Assembly: GCF_044466355.1 (NCBI RefSeq)
Contig: NZ_JBITMQ010000002.1
Location: 682,001 to 746,000 of the forward strand
Length of the DNA stretch: 64,000 bases
Direction of reading: 5' to 3'
Origin: Actinophytocola sp044466355
GTDB lineage: Bacteria; Actinomycetota; Actinomycetes; Mycobacteriales; Pseudonocardiaceae
The notes under the pieces are model-generated. The model saw only the letters and a program-made list of their open reading frames with translations, was not told the origin of the DNA and made no database searches. Of this stretch, positions 25,773 to 34,369 are shown piece after piece (positions within the stretch are counted from its first letter, which is position 1; every line of letters starts with the position of its first letter). The translations under genes and the position numbers were made by a program.

Positions 25773-26228
25773 ATGAAGGTTGGGGAGTCGGCACCGGACT
25801 TCGAGCTGCCGGACGAGACCGGCACGACCCGCGCGCTGCGCGAGTTCCTGGAGTCGGGCCCGGTGGTGCTGTTCTTCTACCCGGCCGCGATGACGAAGGG
25901 CTGCACCGCGGAGAGCTGCCACTTCCGCGACCTCGCGGCCGAGTTCGCCGGGGTCGGCGCGCACCGGATCGGCATCAGCCCGGACGCGGTCGACAGGCAG
26001 GCGGAGTTCAGCGAGAAGCACGGCTTCGACTACCCGCTGCTGTCCGATGTGGACGGCGAGGTGGCGAAGCGGTTCGGCGTGCGGCGCAGCTTCGGCCCAC
26101 TGCTCACCCGACGGCAGACGTTCGTGATCGACACCGACCGCACGGTCGTCGACGTGATCAAGAGCGAGCTGCGGATGGCCGTCCACGCGGACCGCGCGCT
26201 CGAGGTGCTGCGCGCCCGGGCCGCCTGA
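25773..26228 (+). CDS. Peroxiredoxin (Bcp/PrxQ type)
   Basis: A 151-residue thioredoxin-fold protein. The peroxidatic Cys is C44 in MTKGCTAESC and the resolving Cys is C49, the CX4C arrangement of PrxQ enzymes. The usual PxxxTxxC reads PAAMTKGC, which keeps Pro and Thr. It reduces hydroperoxides in the cytoplasm with thioredoxin. Followed by a strong hairpin terminator. Confidence 0.92.
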   Translation: MKVGESAPDFELPDETGTTRALREFLESGPVVLFFYPAAMTKGCTAESCHFRDLAAEFAGVGAHRIGISPDAVDRQAEFSEKHGFDYPLLSDVDGEVAKRFGVRRSFGPLLTRRQTFVIDTDRTVVDVIKSELRMAVHADRALEVLRARAA

Positions 26229-26236
26229 GACGGGCG

Positions 26237-26268
26237 GAGTCCCCGGGACCACGCGGTCCCGGGGACTC
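26237..26268. terminator. Strong hairpin terminator between convergent genes
   Basis: A perfect 14-bp stem (GAGTCCCCGGGACC / GGTCCCGGGGACTC) with loop ACGC, 8 nt after the peroxiredoxin stop and 7 nt before the 3' end of the convergent LCP gene. It can act in both directions. Confidence 0.9.
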
Positions 26269-26275
26269 GTGCACG

Positions 26276-27454
26276 TCAGTTCTCGATCACGTCCGCCGGG
26301 ATTTCGGTGTCCTCCCGCAGCGCCGTCCACAGCTGTTCCGACCGAGCGTCGTCCATGTCGTGCGCGTTGCCGCTGGTCACCGGGACGGTCGTCGTCACGG
26401 TGCCGCCGTCGGAGATGCCGTCCATCGCGAAACCGAGGCTCGCGAGGTGCCACAGGTGGTCGCCCTCGTCGACGGTCAGCGCGTCGGTGGCCTCGCCGAT
26501 CATCGGGAACAGCGAGAACGGGTTCAGCAGCGTGCCGGGGCTCGCCATCTCGCCGGCCAGCGCACCGATGAACTTGCGCTGGTTCACCACGCGGTCGAGG
26601 TCCGAGCGCGGGGTGGCGTCCGACTTGCGCATGCGCACGAACGCCAGCGCCTGCACGCCGTCCAGCGTCTGCTTGCCCGCCGGGATGACGGCACCGGTCT
26701 GCCGGTCCACCATCTTCTCCGGGATGTCCATCTCGACGCCGCCGACCGCGTCCACGATGCCCGCGAACCCGAGGAAGCTGATCTCCGCATAGTGCTCGAT
26801 GCGCAGACCGGTGTTGGCCTCGACGGTCTTCACCAGCAGCGGCGCCTCGCCGAGCGAGTACACGGCGTTGATCTGCTTGCGGCCGTGCCCGGGGACCTCC
26901 ACACGCAGGTCCCGGGGCAGCGACACCAGCGTCGGCTTCGTGTCGTTGTCCGGGATGTGCGCGATCATGATCGTGTCGGTGAGCTTGCTGGTCGGGTCAC
27001 CGGTGTTGTACTTGGCCTGCTCCTCGGGGGTCAGGCCCTCGCGGCTGTCCGACCCGACGATCAGCCAGTTGGTGCCCGCGGCCTCGGCCGGGCGGCCCGG
27101 GTAGTCCTCGATGGCCGCGACGCGGTTCAGCGACGTGTCCATCCAGAAGAAGCCACCGGCGATCAGCAGGAGCAGGATCAGGAACGTGATCCCGATCCGG
27201 CGACCCCACCGCGGCCTTCGGCGCGGCCTGCGCGGGGGTGGCGGCGGGTAACCCTCGTCTCTGCCGGGTGGTGGCTGGTTGTAGTCGTCGCGTCTCGGTG
27301 GCGGTCCGTAGTCGCGCCGTTGCTCCTGTCCGGGCAGCGGCAGCATCTGTGTCTGGTGGTATGGCGGCTTGCGGGCCCCACCCTGCGGACGGCCGTAGCC
27401 GGGGCCCTGCCGTGGCGGCGGACCGGGCCGACGTGGCGGCGGCTGATAACTCAT
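26276..27454 (-). CDS. LCP family cell-wall ligase with proline-rich cytoplasmic tail
   Basis: The N-terminal 85 residues are Pro/Arg/Tyr/Gly-rich (PPPRRPGPPPRQGPGYG; later RRPRRRPRWGRR), then one transmembrane helix (about 86-104) and the LCP domain: WLIVGSDSREGLT, LTDTIMIAHIP, VSLPRDLRVEVPG, KQINAVYSLG, and AFVRMRKSD...SDLDRVVNQR. No LytR_C domain, unlike the LCP gene at 16749. The Pro-rich tail may bind or be phosphorylated by cytoplasmic partners (inference). Confidence 0.9.
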   Translation of the reverse strand: MSYQPPPRRPGPPPRQGPGYGRPQGGARKPPYHQTQMLPLPGQEQRRDYGPPPRRDDYNQPPPGRDEGYPPPPPRRPRRRPRWGRRIGITFLILLLLIAGGFFWMDTSLNRVAAIEDYPGRPAEAAGTNWLIVGSDSREGLTPEEQAKYNTGDPTSKLTDTIMIAHIPDNDTKPTLVSLPRDLRVEVPGHGRKQINAVYSLGEAPLLVKTVEANTGLRIEHYAEISFLGFAGIVDAVGGVEMDIPEKMVDRQTGAVIPAGKQTLDGVQALAFVRMRKSDATPRSDLDRVVNQRKFIGALAGEMASPGTLLNPFSLFPMIGEATDALTVDEGDHLWHLASLGFAMDGISDGGTVTTTVPVTSGNAHDMDDARSEQLWTALREDTEIPADVIEN

Positions 27455-27538
27455 CTCCCCACCCTTCCGTTACGAGACGAGACGTGGGGACCCGCACCGA
27501 GGTTGCGCGTCACGGGGCTACACCGTACGAGACGGTGA

Positions 27539-28225
27539 TCAAATCGGTACACGCAGTCCCGCCGGGGCGGGTTTCGCCAGCGCTTCCGCGATGTCGCGAT
27601 CGACGTCGACCACTCCCAGCACACCGAGTGTGAACCGCCTGACCAGGCGCGTCCACTCCGCGTAACGGCGCAGCAACGCGTGCGCCTCGCCGCGCACGTC
27701 GAACCGGGCCACGGCGTCGGTGACCTCCTTGGCGCGTTCGGCGTAGGTGTACGACAGCGCCGGGTCGGTCATCGTGTCGCGGTCACCGTGCGCGATGAGG
27801 ACCGTCCGCCCGGCCAGCTGCGCCACCGGCTCACCGTCCGGTGTCCACGGCGCGAGCGCGCACACCCCGGTCACGGCGTCCTCGTCGGCGACCCGCAGCG
27901 CGACCCGGCCACCCATGGAGTGCCCGACGAGCGCGACCGGCACGTCCGGGTGCGCCCGGCGCAGCTCCCCGAGCGCCCAGCGCGCGTCGGTGACCGGGTC
28001 GAGGGCGGGGGCGTTCCAGCCGCGGTAGCGGTTGCACAGCTGCCACACCGCGACACCCGGCGCCCGTGCGAGGTCCCGCGCGAACGGCACCATCCGGACG
28101 TACGCGGGCTGCCACGGCGACGCGGGAGCCTCGCTGTTCTCCTGACCGCCGTGGAGCACGAGCACGGCGGCACGCACGCCACCGCCGCTCGCACCCCGCT
28201 TCCGCAGCCGAGGTGCCACCGTCAC
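27539..28225 (-). CDS. Alpha/beta hydrolase (dienelactone hydrolase-like)
   Basis: A 228-residue protein. The nucleophile elbow is GHSMGG, an oxyanion HGG motif appears early (VLVLHGGQENSE), and the late acid/base region reads IAHGDRDTMTDP and GEAHALLRR. GTG 28225 is set by a GTGA overlap with the TetR stop. Substrate unknown. It probably works on an inducer or product sensed by the coupled TetR regulator. Confidence 0.85.
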   Translation of the reverse strand: MTVAPRLRKRGASGGGVRAAVLVLHGGQENSEAPASPWQPAYVRMVPFARDLARAPGVAVWQLCNRYRGWNAPALDPVTDARWALGELRRAHPDVPVALVGHSMGGRVALRVADEDAVTGVCALAPWTPDGEPVAQLAGRTVLIAHGDRDTMTDPALSYTYAERAKEVTDAVARFDVRGEAHALLRRYAEWTRLVRRFTLGVLGVVDVDRDIAEALAKPAPAGLRVPI

Positions 28226-29010
28226 CGACCACTCTCCCTGTTCCCTGTGCCGTTCACGAACGCCTCGATCCCGTCCAGCACGCGTTCGAGCCCGAACTCG
28301 AACTCGTCCTCCCAGCTCAGCTCGTCGTCGCGCCACACGGCGGCCAGCGCCGGGAAGCGGTCGGCGTCCAGGTGCTCGTCGAGCATGGGCGCGAAGTCGC
28401 GCCAGAACTGCTCGTCGGACACGCCCGAGCGCTGTTCGGCCCGCGTGGTGTCGGCGAGCTGCCGCGCCCGGCCCTGCACGTAGCCGACCACGAGCCCGAC
28501 CACGGCCATCATCTGCCCGTTCGTCAGGCCGATGCCGGCGATCATCCGCAGCAGCGCGTCCAGGGCGGCGGTCTGGTTGGGGCCCATCAGCCCACGGGAG
28601 ATCGACGCGTCCAGCAGCCACGGGTGGCGCCGGTAGCCCGCGAGGCTCTGACGGGCGAAGGCAGCGAGGCTCGCACGCCAGCCCGCCGGGTCCGGCTCGG
28701 GTGGGCCGCCCTCGCCCATCACCGTGTCGAGCATCAGCTCGACCAGCTCCGCCTTGCCGGGCAGGTAGCGGTAGAGCGACATGGTGCCGACGCCGAGCGC
28801 GTCGGCGACGCGGCGCATCGACAGCGCGTCGAGCCCTTCGGCGTCGGCGATCTCGATGGCCGTGGCCACGATCGCGGGCACCGTCATACCCGGTTTTCGG
28901 CCCCGGGTGGGTGCCGGTTTGGTCCCCCACAGCAACGCCATCGTCTCGGCCGACGCTGCGCTGCCGCCGAAACTCGCGGCCTTGTCGTCCTCGGTCATCG
29001 TGCCCGCCAT
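28222..29010 (-). CDS. TetR/AcrR regulator with TetR_C (tetracycline-repressor-like) domain
   Basis: The DNA-binding part reads VATAIEIADAEGLDALSMRR, VADALGVGTMSLYRYLPGK, AELVELMLD, after a 40-residue N-terminal extension. The C-terminal domain (PWLLDASISRGLMGPNQ, then FEFGLERVLDGIEAFV) is the TetR_C type typical of drug-responsive regulators. Divergent from the NmrA-like gene across a 52-bp gap carrying a palindrome-like element, and coupled to a hydrolase gene. Confidence 0.9.
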   Translation of the reverse strand: MAGTMTEDDKAASFGGSAASAETMALLWGTKPAPTRGRKPGMTVPAIVATAIEIADAEGLDALSMRRVADALGVGTMSLYRYLPGKAELVELMLDTVMGEGGPPEPDPAGWRASLAAFARQSLAGYRRHPWLLDASISRGLMGPNQTAALDALLRMIAGIGLTNGQMMAVVGLVVGYVQGRARQLADTTRAEQRSGVSDEQFWRDFAPMLDEHLDADRFPALAAVWRDDELSWEDEFEFGLERVLDGIEAFVNGTGNRESGR

Positions 29011-29016
29011 CGTAGG

Positions 29017-29043
29017 TGGTACCGTTTATGCGTACGGTGTACC
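29017..29043. promoter_or_regulatory. Candidate TetR operator between 28222 and 29063 genes
   Basis: The sequence around ACCGT-N8-ACGGT with flanking GGTA / GTACC forms an imperfect inverted repeat, which is more AT-rich than the surroundings. It sits between the divergent starts, where an autoregulating TetR repressor would bind. Confidence 0.45.
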
Positions 29044-29062
29044 CACTTTTGACGGGGGTGTC

Positions 29063-29920
29063 ATGAGGGTGTTGGTGACCGGCGCGACCGGTCATGTGGG
29101 GCGGCACGTGGTCACGCAGCTCGCGGCGGCGGGCCACGAGGTGCGGGCGATGACGAGGAACCCGGCAGGTGCCGCGTTCCCGCCGGGCGTCGAGGTGGTG
29201 CGCGGCGACCTGCTCGAACCGGAGTCGGTGCCGGTCGACGGGGTGGACCGGATGTACCTGTTCCCCGAGCCGAGGACCGCGACCGAGGTCGTGGCACGGG
29301 CGAAGGCGGCCGGGGTGACACGGATCGTGACGCTGTCGTCGGGCGCGGTGACTGGTGGCTTCGACACGGACTTCCAGCTGCCGGTCGAACAGGCCGTGGA
29401 GGCGTCGGGCCTGGAGTACACGCACGTCCGGCCGGGCGACTTCGCGTCGAACACCGAGCGGCTGTGGGGTCCGATGATCCGCGCCGACCGGGTCGTGCGG
29501 TACGCGCGACCGGACGCGCCCACCCTCGCGATCCACGACGGCGACATCGCGGCGGTGGCCGTGGCCGCGCTGACCGAGGACGGGCACAGCGGCCGCTGGT
29601 ACGACCTGACCGGGCCCGAGCTGCTGACGCTGCGCGACCAGGTGGCGGCGATCGGCGCCGCGCTCGGCGAGGAGGTGGCGTTCGAGGAGGTCAGCGCGGA
29701 GGAGGCGCGGGAGATCCTCGAGCGGCAGGGTGGCTGGGCGGCGGAGAACGCCGGGTTCCTGCTGGGGTTCGAGGACTACTCGGCGGGCGGGCCGTCGTTC
29801 GACGACGTGGACTGGTCGGAGCTGCTCGTCCCGCTGCCGACGGTGTCGGAGGTGCTCGGACGCCCCGCACGCACCTACGCGGAATGGGCACGCGACAACG
29901 TGGCGGCCTTCCGCGCCTAG
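29063..29920 (+). CDS. NmrA/SDR-like NAD(P)-binding protein
   Basis: A 285-residue atypical short-chain dehydrogenase: MRVLVTGATGHVGRHVVTQL (GxxGxxG), MTRNP after strand 2, RGDLLEPESV, and the extended-family mid region VTLSSGAV...LEYTHVRPGDF. The YxxxK catalytic pair of true SDRs is absent, as in NmrA and quinone-oxidoreductase-2-like proteins. It may reduce quinones or sense NAD(P). Probably controlled by the divergent TetR. Confidence 0.85.
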   Translation: MRVLVTGATGHVGRHVVTQLAAAGHEVRAMTRNPAGAAFPPGVEVVRGDLLEPESVPVDGVDRMYLFPEPRTATEVVARAKAAGVTRIVTLSSGAVTGGFDTDFQLPVEQAVEASGLEYTHVRPGDFASNTERLWGPMIRADRVVRYARPDAPTLAIHDGDIAAVAVAALTEDGHSGRWYDLTGPELLTLRDQVAAIGAALGEEVAFEEVSAEEAREILERQGGWAAENAGFLLGFEDYSAGGPSFDDVDWSELLVPLPTVSEVLGRPARTYAEWARDNVAAFRA

Positions 29921-29923
29921 GCT
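29918..29923 (+). promoter_or_regulatory. Leaderless -10 (TAGGCT) for the gene at 29932
   Basis: TAGGCT includes the stop codon of the upstream gene and ends 8 nt before ATG 29932. Confidence 0.45.
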
Positions 29924-29931
29924 TGTCGAAC

Positions 29932-30498
29932 ATGACGGTCGCGGGATTGCTACTGGCGGCGGGTGCCGGGCGGCGGTTCGGGATGCCGAAGGCGTTGGTC
30001 CACCACGAGGGCCGGTTGTTCGTCGAACACGCGGCCGACGCCTTGCACGCGGGCGGGTGCGCGCCCGTGGTGGTGGTGCTCGGCGCGTTGGCCGCGGACG
30101 TCCGGAGCACCGCCGCGTTGTCCGGATCGACCCTTGTGGACAACCCGGACTGGGAGTCCGGGATGGGGTCGTCGTTGCGGACCGGGCTCGCGACGTTGCC
30201 CTCGGCGGGCTGCGAGGCGGTCGTGGTGCTGCCGGTGGACACCCCGGGCGTGACGGCGGCCGCGGTGCGGCGGTTCGTCGCGCTGGCGTCGCCGTCCGCC
30301 CTCGCCCGCGCGACGTACGACGGCGTGCCCGGTCACCCGGTGCTGATCGGGCGGGACCGGTGGGCGGCGGTCGGTGAGCTGGCGGCCGGTGACGCGGGCG
30401 CGCGGCCCTACCTGGCCCGGCACGAGGTGACCGCGGTGCCGTGCGAGGACGTGGCGAGCGGCGCGGACGTGGACCGCCCGGAGGACCTGATCACCTGA
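29932..30498 (+). CDS. MobA/MocA-like nucleotidyltransferase
   Basis: A 188-residue protein with the MobA-like nucleotidyltransferase opening LLLAAGAGRRFGMPKALV (the AAGxGxRxGxPK loop), WESGMGSSLRTGL, and VVLPVDTPGVTAAAVRRFV, then GVPGHPVLIGRD and DVDRPEDL. This pattern is that of MocA/MobA and CoxI-linked enzymes attaching CMP or GMP to molybdopterin. No molybdoenzyme gene is nearby, so the substrate is uncertain. Its 3' end overlaps the convergent HxlR gene by 8 bp. Confidence 0.85.
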   Translation: MTVAGLLLAAGAGRRFGMPKALVHHEGRLFVEHAADALHAGGCAPVVVVLGALAADVRSTAALSGSTLVDNPDWESGMGSSLRTGLATLPSAGCEAVVVLPVDTPGVTAAAVRRFVALASPSALARATYDGVPGHPVLIGRDRWAAVGELAAGDAGARPYLARHEVTAVPCEDVASGADVDRPEDLIT

Positions 30499-31114
30499 CG
30501 GCGCCGAACAGCGCCCGCACCACGTCCTCGTCGCCGTCCACCTCGACGAGCCCACGGACGTCGTCCAGGGCGAGCGCACCCGCCGCGAGCCCGAGCACGA
30601 CGGCCGGATCGGCACGCACGACGGCGTCGAGATCACGACCGTCGTGCGGGCTCACGGCCACGCCCGAACGTGTGCTGCGCACCTGGAGCAGACCGTCGTC
30701 GACCGCGATCCCCACCGTCGACGACCGGCGGCCCTTACCGGTGAGCAGGGCGGACAGCGCCACGACGAGCCATTCGCCGCGGAAGTGGTCACCGTCCGGG
30801 CCGCGGGCCATCAGGGGCGTCGACCAGCGGATGAGGCCGTCGATCGGCCCCCGCAGCTCGGCACCCCACGGCGTGAGGGCGTACACGACCGCGTTGCCCC
30901 GCTCCGCGAGGCGCCGCTCGACCACGCCCGCGGCCTCGAGGTCGCGCAGCCGGTCGGCGAGCAGGTTGGTGGCCATACCGGGCAGTCCGTCGAGCAGCTC
31001 CCGGTAGCGGGCGGGCCCCAGCAGGAGCTGGCGCACGACAAGCAGGTTCCACCGGTCGCCCACGACGTCGAGCGCCCTGGCGAGACCGCAGTACTGGCCG
31101 TAGTTCCGACTCAT
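30491..31114 (-). CDS. HxlR family transcriptional regulator with C-terminal SCP2-like domain
   Basis: The N-terminal winged helix has the HxlR signature: YCGLARALDVVGDRWNLLVV, RQLLLGPARYRELLDGLPGM, LLADRLRDLEAAGVVERR. The C-terminal half (FRGEWLVVALSALLTGKG, LDAVVRADPAVVLGLAAG) resembles the sterol-carrier-like domain found in a subset of these regulators. The HxlR Cys (C9) could be a redox or electrophile sensor, as in related proteins. Divergent from a mycothiol-type enzyme. Confidence 0.85.
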   Translation of the reverse strand: MSRNYGQYCGLARALDVVGDRWNLLVVRQLLLGPARYRELLDGLPGMATNLLADRLRDLEAAGVVERRLAERGNAVVYALTPWGAELRGPIDGLIRWSTPLMARGPDGDHFRGEWLVVALSALLTGKGRRSSTVGIAVDDGLLQVRSTRSGVAVSPHDGRDLDAVVRADPAVVLGLAAGALALDDVRGLVEVDGDEDVVRALFGAVR

Positions 31115-31122
31115 CCCGCCTA

Positions 31123-31155
31123 CTTGATAATCTAAAGTGCGATTGAGTTAATCTA
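31123..31155. promoter_or_regulatory. Direct repeats TTGA-TAATCTA / TTGAGTTAATCTA (candidate HxlR operator)
   Basis: TTGATAATCTA (31123-31133) and TTGAGTTAATCTA (31143-31155) are spaced 20 bp, two helical turns, in an AT-rich island between divergent genes. Likely HxlR target and also containing promoters. Confidence 0.55.
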
Positions 31156-31186
31156 CCACGAGGAGGTGATCGGCATTCCCGGCACC

Positions 31187-31984
31187 ATGACCGAGGCAAG
31201 GGCCGCGTTGCGGGACGTCGCCGGAGAGCTCGTCGCGCTCCTCGGGCACGCTCCCGACGCGGACGCCCCGTCGGTCGGCACCTGGACGGTGGGCGACGTC
31301 GCGGCGCACCTGTCCCACGTGTTCCGCTTCGACACCGACGCCGTCGCCGGGAAAGCGGTCCCGGAGGCCACGGTCACGGCCGCGGGCATGGCCGAGGTCA
31401 ACGCGAGGATGCTCGCCGGTGACGACGTCCGGGACCCGGTCGTCCTCGCGGACCGGATCGCCGCGCTCGCGAACGAGTTCGACGACGTCGCCTCGGGCAC
31501 ACGACCGGCGACGGTCGACTGGCTGCAGGGCACGCCCGTGCCGCCGTCTGTCGTGGCGTGTCACCTGCTCGAGGAATGCCTGATCCACGGCCACGACATC
31601 GCCAAGGCCACCGGGCAGCGGTGGCCGATCCCGCGTCACCACGCCCTGCTAGCGATCGAGGGCGGGGTGCTTCCGCTGATCGCCGCGCTGCCGCCCACCG
31701 CGTTCGTCGACCAGGAGAAGGCCCGGTCCTTCCGCGCGCGCGTCGAGTTCCGCCTGCGCGGCGGCGGGCGCACGGTGCTCGCCTTCGACGGCGGTTCGCT
31801 GACGCTCGAAACCCCGGGCACGCACGACGTCGACGCCCACCTGTCCGCCGACCCCGCGGCCCTCATGCTGGTGTTCATCGGCAGGCAGGCACTGTGGTCA
31901 CCGGTGCTCGGCGGAAAGCTCACCGCGTGGGGCGCTCAGCCGTGGAAGCTCGCCCGCATGCTCACCGTCCTCAGCCCACCGTAA
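31187..31984 (+). CDS. Maleylpyruvate isomerase/mycothiol-dependent enzyme family protein
   Basis: About 265 residues. The N-terminal DinB-like four-helix bundle reads SVGTWTVGDVAAHLSHVFRF, ECLIHGHDIAKATGQRW (His-His-Asp metal set: H in AAHL, HGHD), and a C-terminal SCP2-like domain follows. Family members use mycothiol as cofactor or thiol donor. ATG 31187 chosen; GTG 31166 is possible, but its AGGAGG overlaps the codon itself. Paired with the HxlR regulator. Confidence 0.8.
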   Translation: MTEARAALRDVAGELVALLGHAPDADAPSVGTWTVGDVAAHLSHVFRFDTDAVAGKAVPEATVTAAGMAEVNARMLAGDDVRDPVVLADRIAALANEFDDVASGTRPATVDWLQGTPVPPSVVACHLLEECLIHGHDIAKATGQRWPIPRHHALLAIEGGVLPLIAALPPTAFVDQEKARSFRARVEFRLRGGGRTVLAFDGGSLTLETPGTHDVDAHLSADPAALMLVFIGRQALWSPVLGGKLTAWGAQPWKLARMLTVLSPP

Positions 31985-32066
31985 CCAGGACGTGGACGAC
32001 CCGCCCGGCGCGCACGGACATCGTCGGTGGTGGCGGGTAGCGTGGTTCGAGGGAGCCGGAGGCCAC

Positions 32067-32399
32067 ATGACCGTCGACGAATGGCTGGACGCACGTCCCG
32101 ACGCGGCGCCGCTCGCGGACCTGGTGCGGCGCACCGCCGAACTCGACGAGGCCGTCAAGTGGAACCGCCTCACCTTCACCGCGAACGGCGACTGGCACCA
32201 CTGGGTGTGTGCGGTCGCCGCCACGGGCACGGCCGTGTACCTGGTGTTCCACAAGGGCTCGTTGCTCGCGGACCCCGCCGGGCTGCTCACCGGCGACGGC
32301 AAGTACACCCGTCAGGTGCCCGCCGCCCAGGCGCTCGCCGCGCCCGGCGACGTGGCCGGTCTGGTGCGGGACGCGCTCGCACACCAGACCGACCCGTAG
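32067..32399 (+). CDS. DUF1801-like small protein
   Basis: A 110-residue protein starting after GGAGG. It has the DUF1801-type pattern (LVRRTAELDEAVKWNRLTFT, WVCAVAATGTAVYLVFHKGSLL, YTRQVPAAQ). Function unknown. Its stop is 1 bp before the convergent ABC transporter's 3' end. Confidence 0.75.
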   Translation: MTVDEWLDARPDAAPLADLVRRTAELDEAVKWNRLTFTANGDWHHWVCAVAATGTAVYLVFHKGSLLADPAGLLTGDGKYTRQVPAAQALAAPGDVAGLVRDALAHQTDP

Positions 32400-32400
32400 C

Positions 32401-34266
32401 TCACGCCGCCGTGGGCTGGTTCGCGAACTGCGTGCGGTACAGCTCGGCGTACCGGCCGCCCGCCGCCAGCAACGTGTCGTGGTCGCCGCGTTCGACGACG
32501 CGGCCGGCCTCCACCACCAGGATCTGATCGGCCGCGCGGATCGTCGACAGGCGGTGCGCGATCACGATGGCGGTGCGCTCGGCGAGCGCGTCGGCCAGCG
32601 CCTCCTGCACCGCCACCTCCGACTCCGAGTCCAGGTGCGCCGTCGCCTCGTCCAGGATCACGACCCTCGGCGACGCGAGCAGCAGGCGCGCGATCGTCAG
32701 CCGCTGCCGTTCACCGCCGGACAACCGGTAGCCGCGCTCCCCCACCACGGTGTCGAGGCCGTCGGGGAGGCTGCGCACCAGCTCGTCCAGACGAGCCCGG
32801 CGCAGCGCCTCCCACAGGTCGTCCTCGGACGCGGAGGGCCTCGGGTACAACAGGTTCGCGCGGATCGTGTCGTGGAACAGGTGACCGTCCTGCGTGACCA
32901 CGCCGACCGCGTCGCGCAACGCGTCGAACGACAGTTCGCGGACGTCCACATCGGACAACCGGACGGTGCCGGACGACACGTCGTACAGCCGCGGCACCAG
33001 CGAGGCGATCGTCGACTTGCCCGCACCCGACGACCCGACCAGCGCGACCATCTCCCCCGCCTCGGCGCGGAACGACACCCCGTGCAGCACCTCCTCGCCG
33101 CCGCGCTTGTCGAGCACCGCCACCTCTTCCAGCGACGCCAGCGACACCTGCTCGGGCGACGGGTAGGCGAAGTGGACGTCGTCGAACTCCACCGCCACGC
33201 CACCGTCGGGCACGGTGGCCGGCGACGGCTTCTCCGCGATCATCGGTTTCAGGTCCAGCACCTCGAAGACCCGCTCGAACGACACCAGCGCGGTCATCAC
33301 GTCCACGCGCACGTTCGCGAGCGCGGTCAGCGGCGTGTACAGCCTGGTCAGCAGCAGCGCGAGCGCCACGACCGTGCCCGGCGCCAGCGCACCGGTGATC
33401 GCCAGGTAGCCGCCCAGGCCGTACACCAGGGCCTGCGCGAGCGCCGACACCAGCGTCAGGCTCGTCATGAACCAGCGGGTCAGCATCGCCGAGCGCACCC
33501 CGATGTCCCGCACCCGCGCCGCGCGGCCCGAGAACTCCTCCAGTTCGGCCCTCGGGTGCCCGAACAGCTTCACGAGCGTGGCGCCGGGCGCGGAGAACCG
33601 CTCGGTCATCTGCGTGGTCATCGACGCGTTCAGCCCGGCCGACTCGCGCTGCAGGTCGGCCATCCGCCGCCCCATCCGCCGCGCGGGCAGCACGAAGATC
33701 GGCAGCAGCACCAGCGCCAGCAGGGTCACCTGCCACGACAGCGTCAGCATCACACCGACCGACAGCACGAGCTGGATCACGTTGGTCACCAGCCCGGCGA
33801 GCGTCGACGTGAACGCCCGCTGCGCCCCCATCACGTCGTTGTTGAGCCGCGACACCAGCGCACCCGTCCGCGTCCTGGTGAAGAACGCGACCGGCATCCG
33901 CTGCACGTGCCCGAACACGGCCCGCCGCAGGTCGTAGATCAGCCCCTCACCGATGCGGGAGGACTGCCAGCGCTCGGCCAGCCCCAGCGCGGCGTCCGCG
34001 ATCGCCACCCCCGCGATCGCCACCGCGAGCCACACCACCGTCGACACGGCGCCGCCGCCGACGATGGCGTTCACGACCTCGCCCGCGAGCAGCGGCGTGC
34101 TCACCGCGAGCACCGCCGAGATCATCGTCAGTGCCAGGAACACGACCAGCTTGCCCCGGTGCGGCCCCGCGAACGAGTAGACGCGGCGGATCGTGCCCTT
34201 CTTCAGCCCCTTCGGCGCGTCCTGCGCGTGCATGGCGCCACGCATCAGCATCCAGCTGTTCTCCAC
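32401..34266 (-). CDS. ABC transporter, fused permease and ATPase (exporter half-transporter)
   Basis: A 621-residue type IV ABC exporter: six-helix membrane domain (about 20-330) and nucleotide-binding domain with GSSGAGKST (Walker A), LSGGERQR (signature), VILDEAT (Walker B), and the switch His in IAHRLST. The permease has the ABC_membrane EGLIYDLRRAVFGHVQRMPVAFF hook. It would form a homodimer and export a lipid, peptide or drug. GTG 34266 fits AGGAGG. Substrate unknown. Confidence 0.92.
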   Translation of the reverse strand: MENSWMLMRGAMHAQDAPKGLKKGTIRRVYSFAGPHRGKLVVFLALTMISAVLAVSTPLLAGEVVNAIVGGGAVSTVVWLAVAIAGVAIADAALGLAERWQSSRIGEGLIYDLRRAVFGHVQRMPVAFFTRTRTGALVSRLNNDVMGAQRAFTSTLAGLVTNVIQLVLSVGVMLTLSWQVTLLALVLLPIFVLPARRMGRRMADLQRESAGLNASMTTQMTERFSAPGATLVKLFGHPRAELEEFSGRAARVRDIGVRSAMLTRWFMTSLTLVSALAQALVYGLGGYLAITGALAPGTVVALALLLTRLYTPLTALANVRVDVMTALVSFERVFEVLDLKPMIAEKPSPATVPDGGVAVEFDDVHFAYPSPEQVSLASLEEVAVLDKRGGEEVLHGVSFRAEAGEMVALVGSSGAGKSTIASLVPRLYDVSSGTVRLSDVDVRELSFDALRDAVGVVTQDGHLFHDTIRANLLYPRPSASEDDLWEALRRARLDELVRSLPDGLDTVVGERGYRLSGGERQRLTIARLLLASPRVVILDEATAHLDSESEVAVQEALADALAERTAIVIAHRLSTIRAADQILVVEAGRVVERGDHDTLLAAGGRYAELYRTQFANQPTAA

Positions 34267-34357
34267 GTGCACCCCTCCTCTGCCCGATCTCGGCAACGCC
34301 GGTGGTGGTCGGCGCCTTCCCGGTTACCCGGAGAGCGAACACGTCGGTGCCGCTCGG

Positions 34358-34363
34358 TAGCCT
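34358..34363 (+). promoter_or_regulatory. Leaderless -10 (TAGCCT) for the gene at 34370
   Basis: TAGCCT ends 7 nt before GTG 34370. No ribosome site between. Confidence 0.5.
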
Positions 34364-34369
34364 GCCCGC

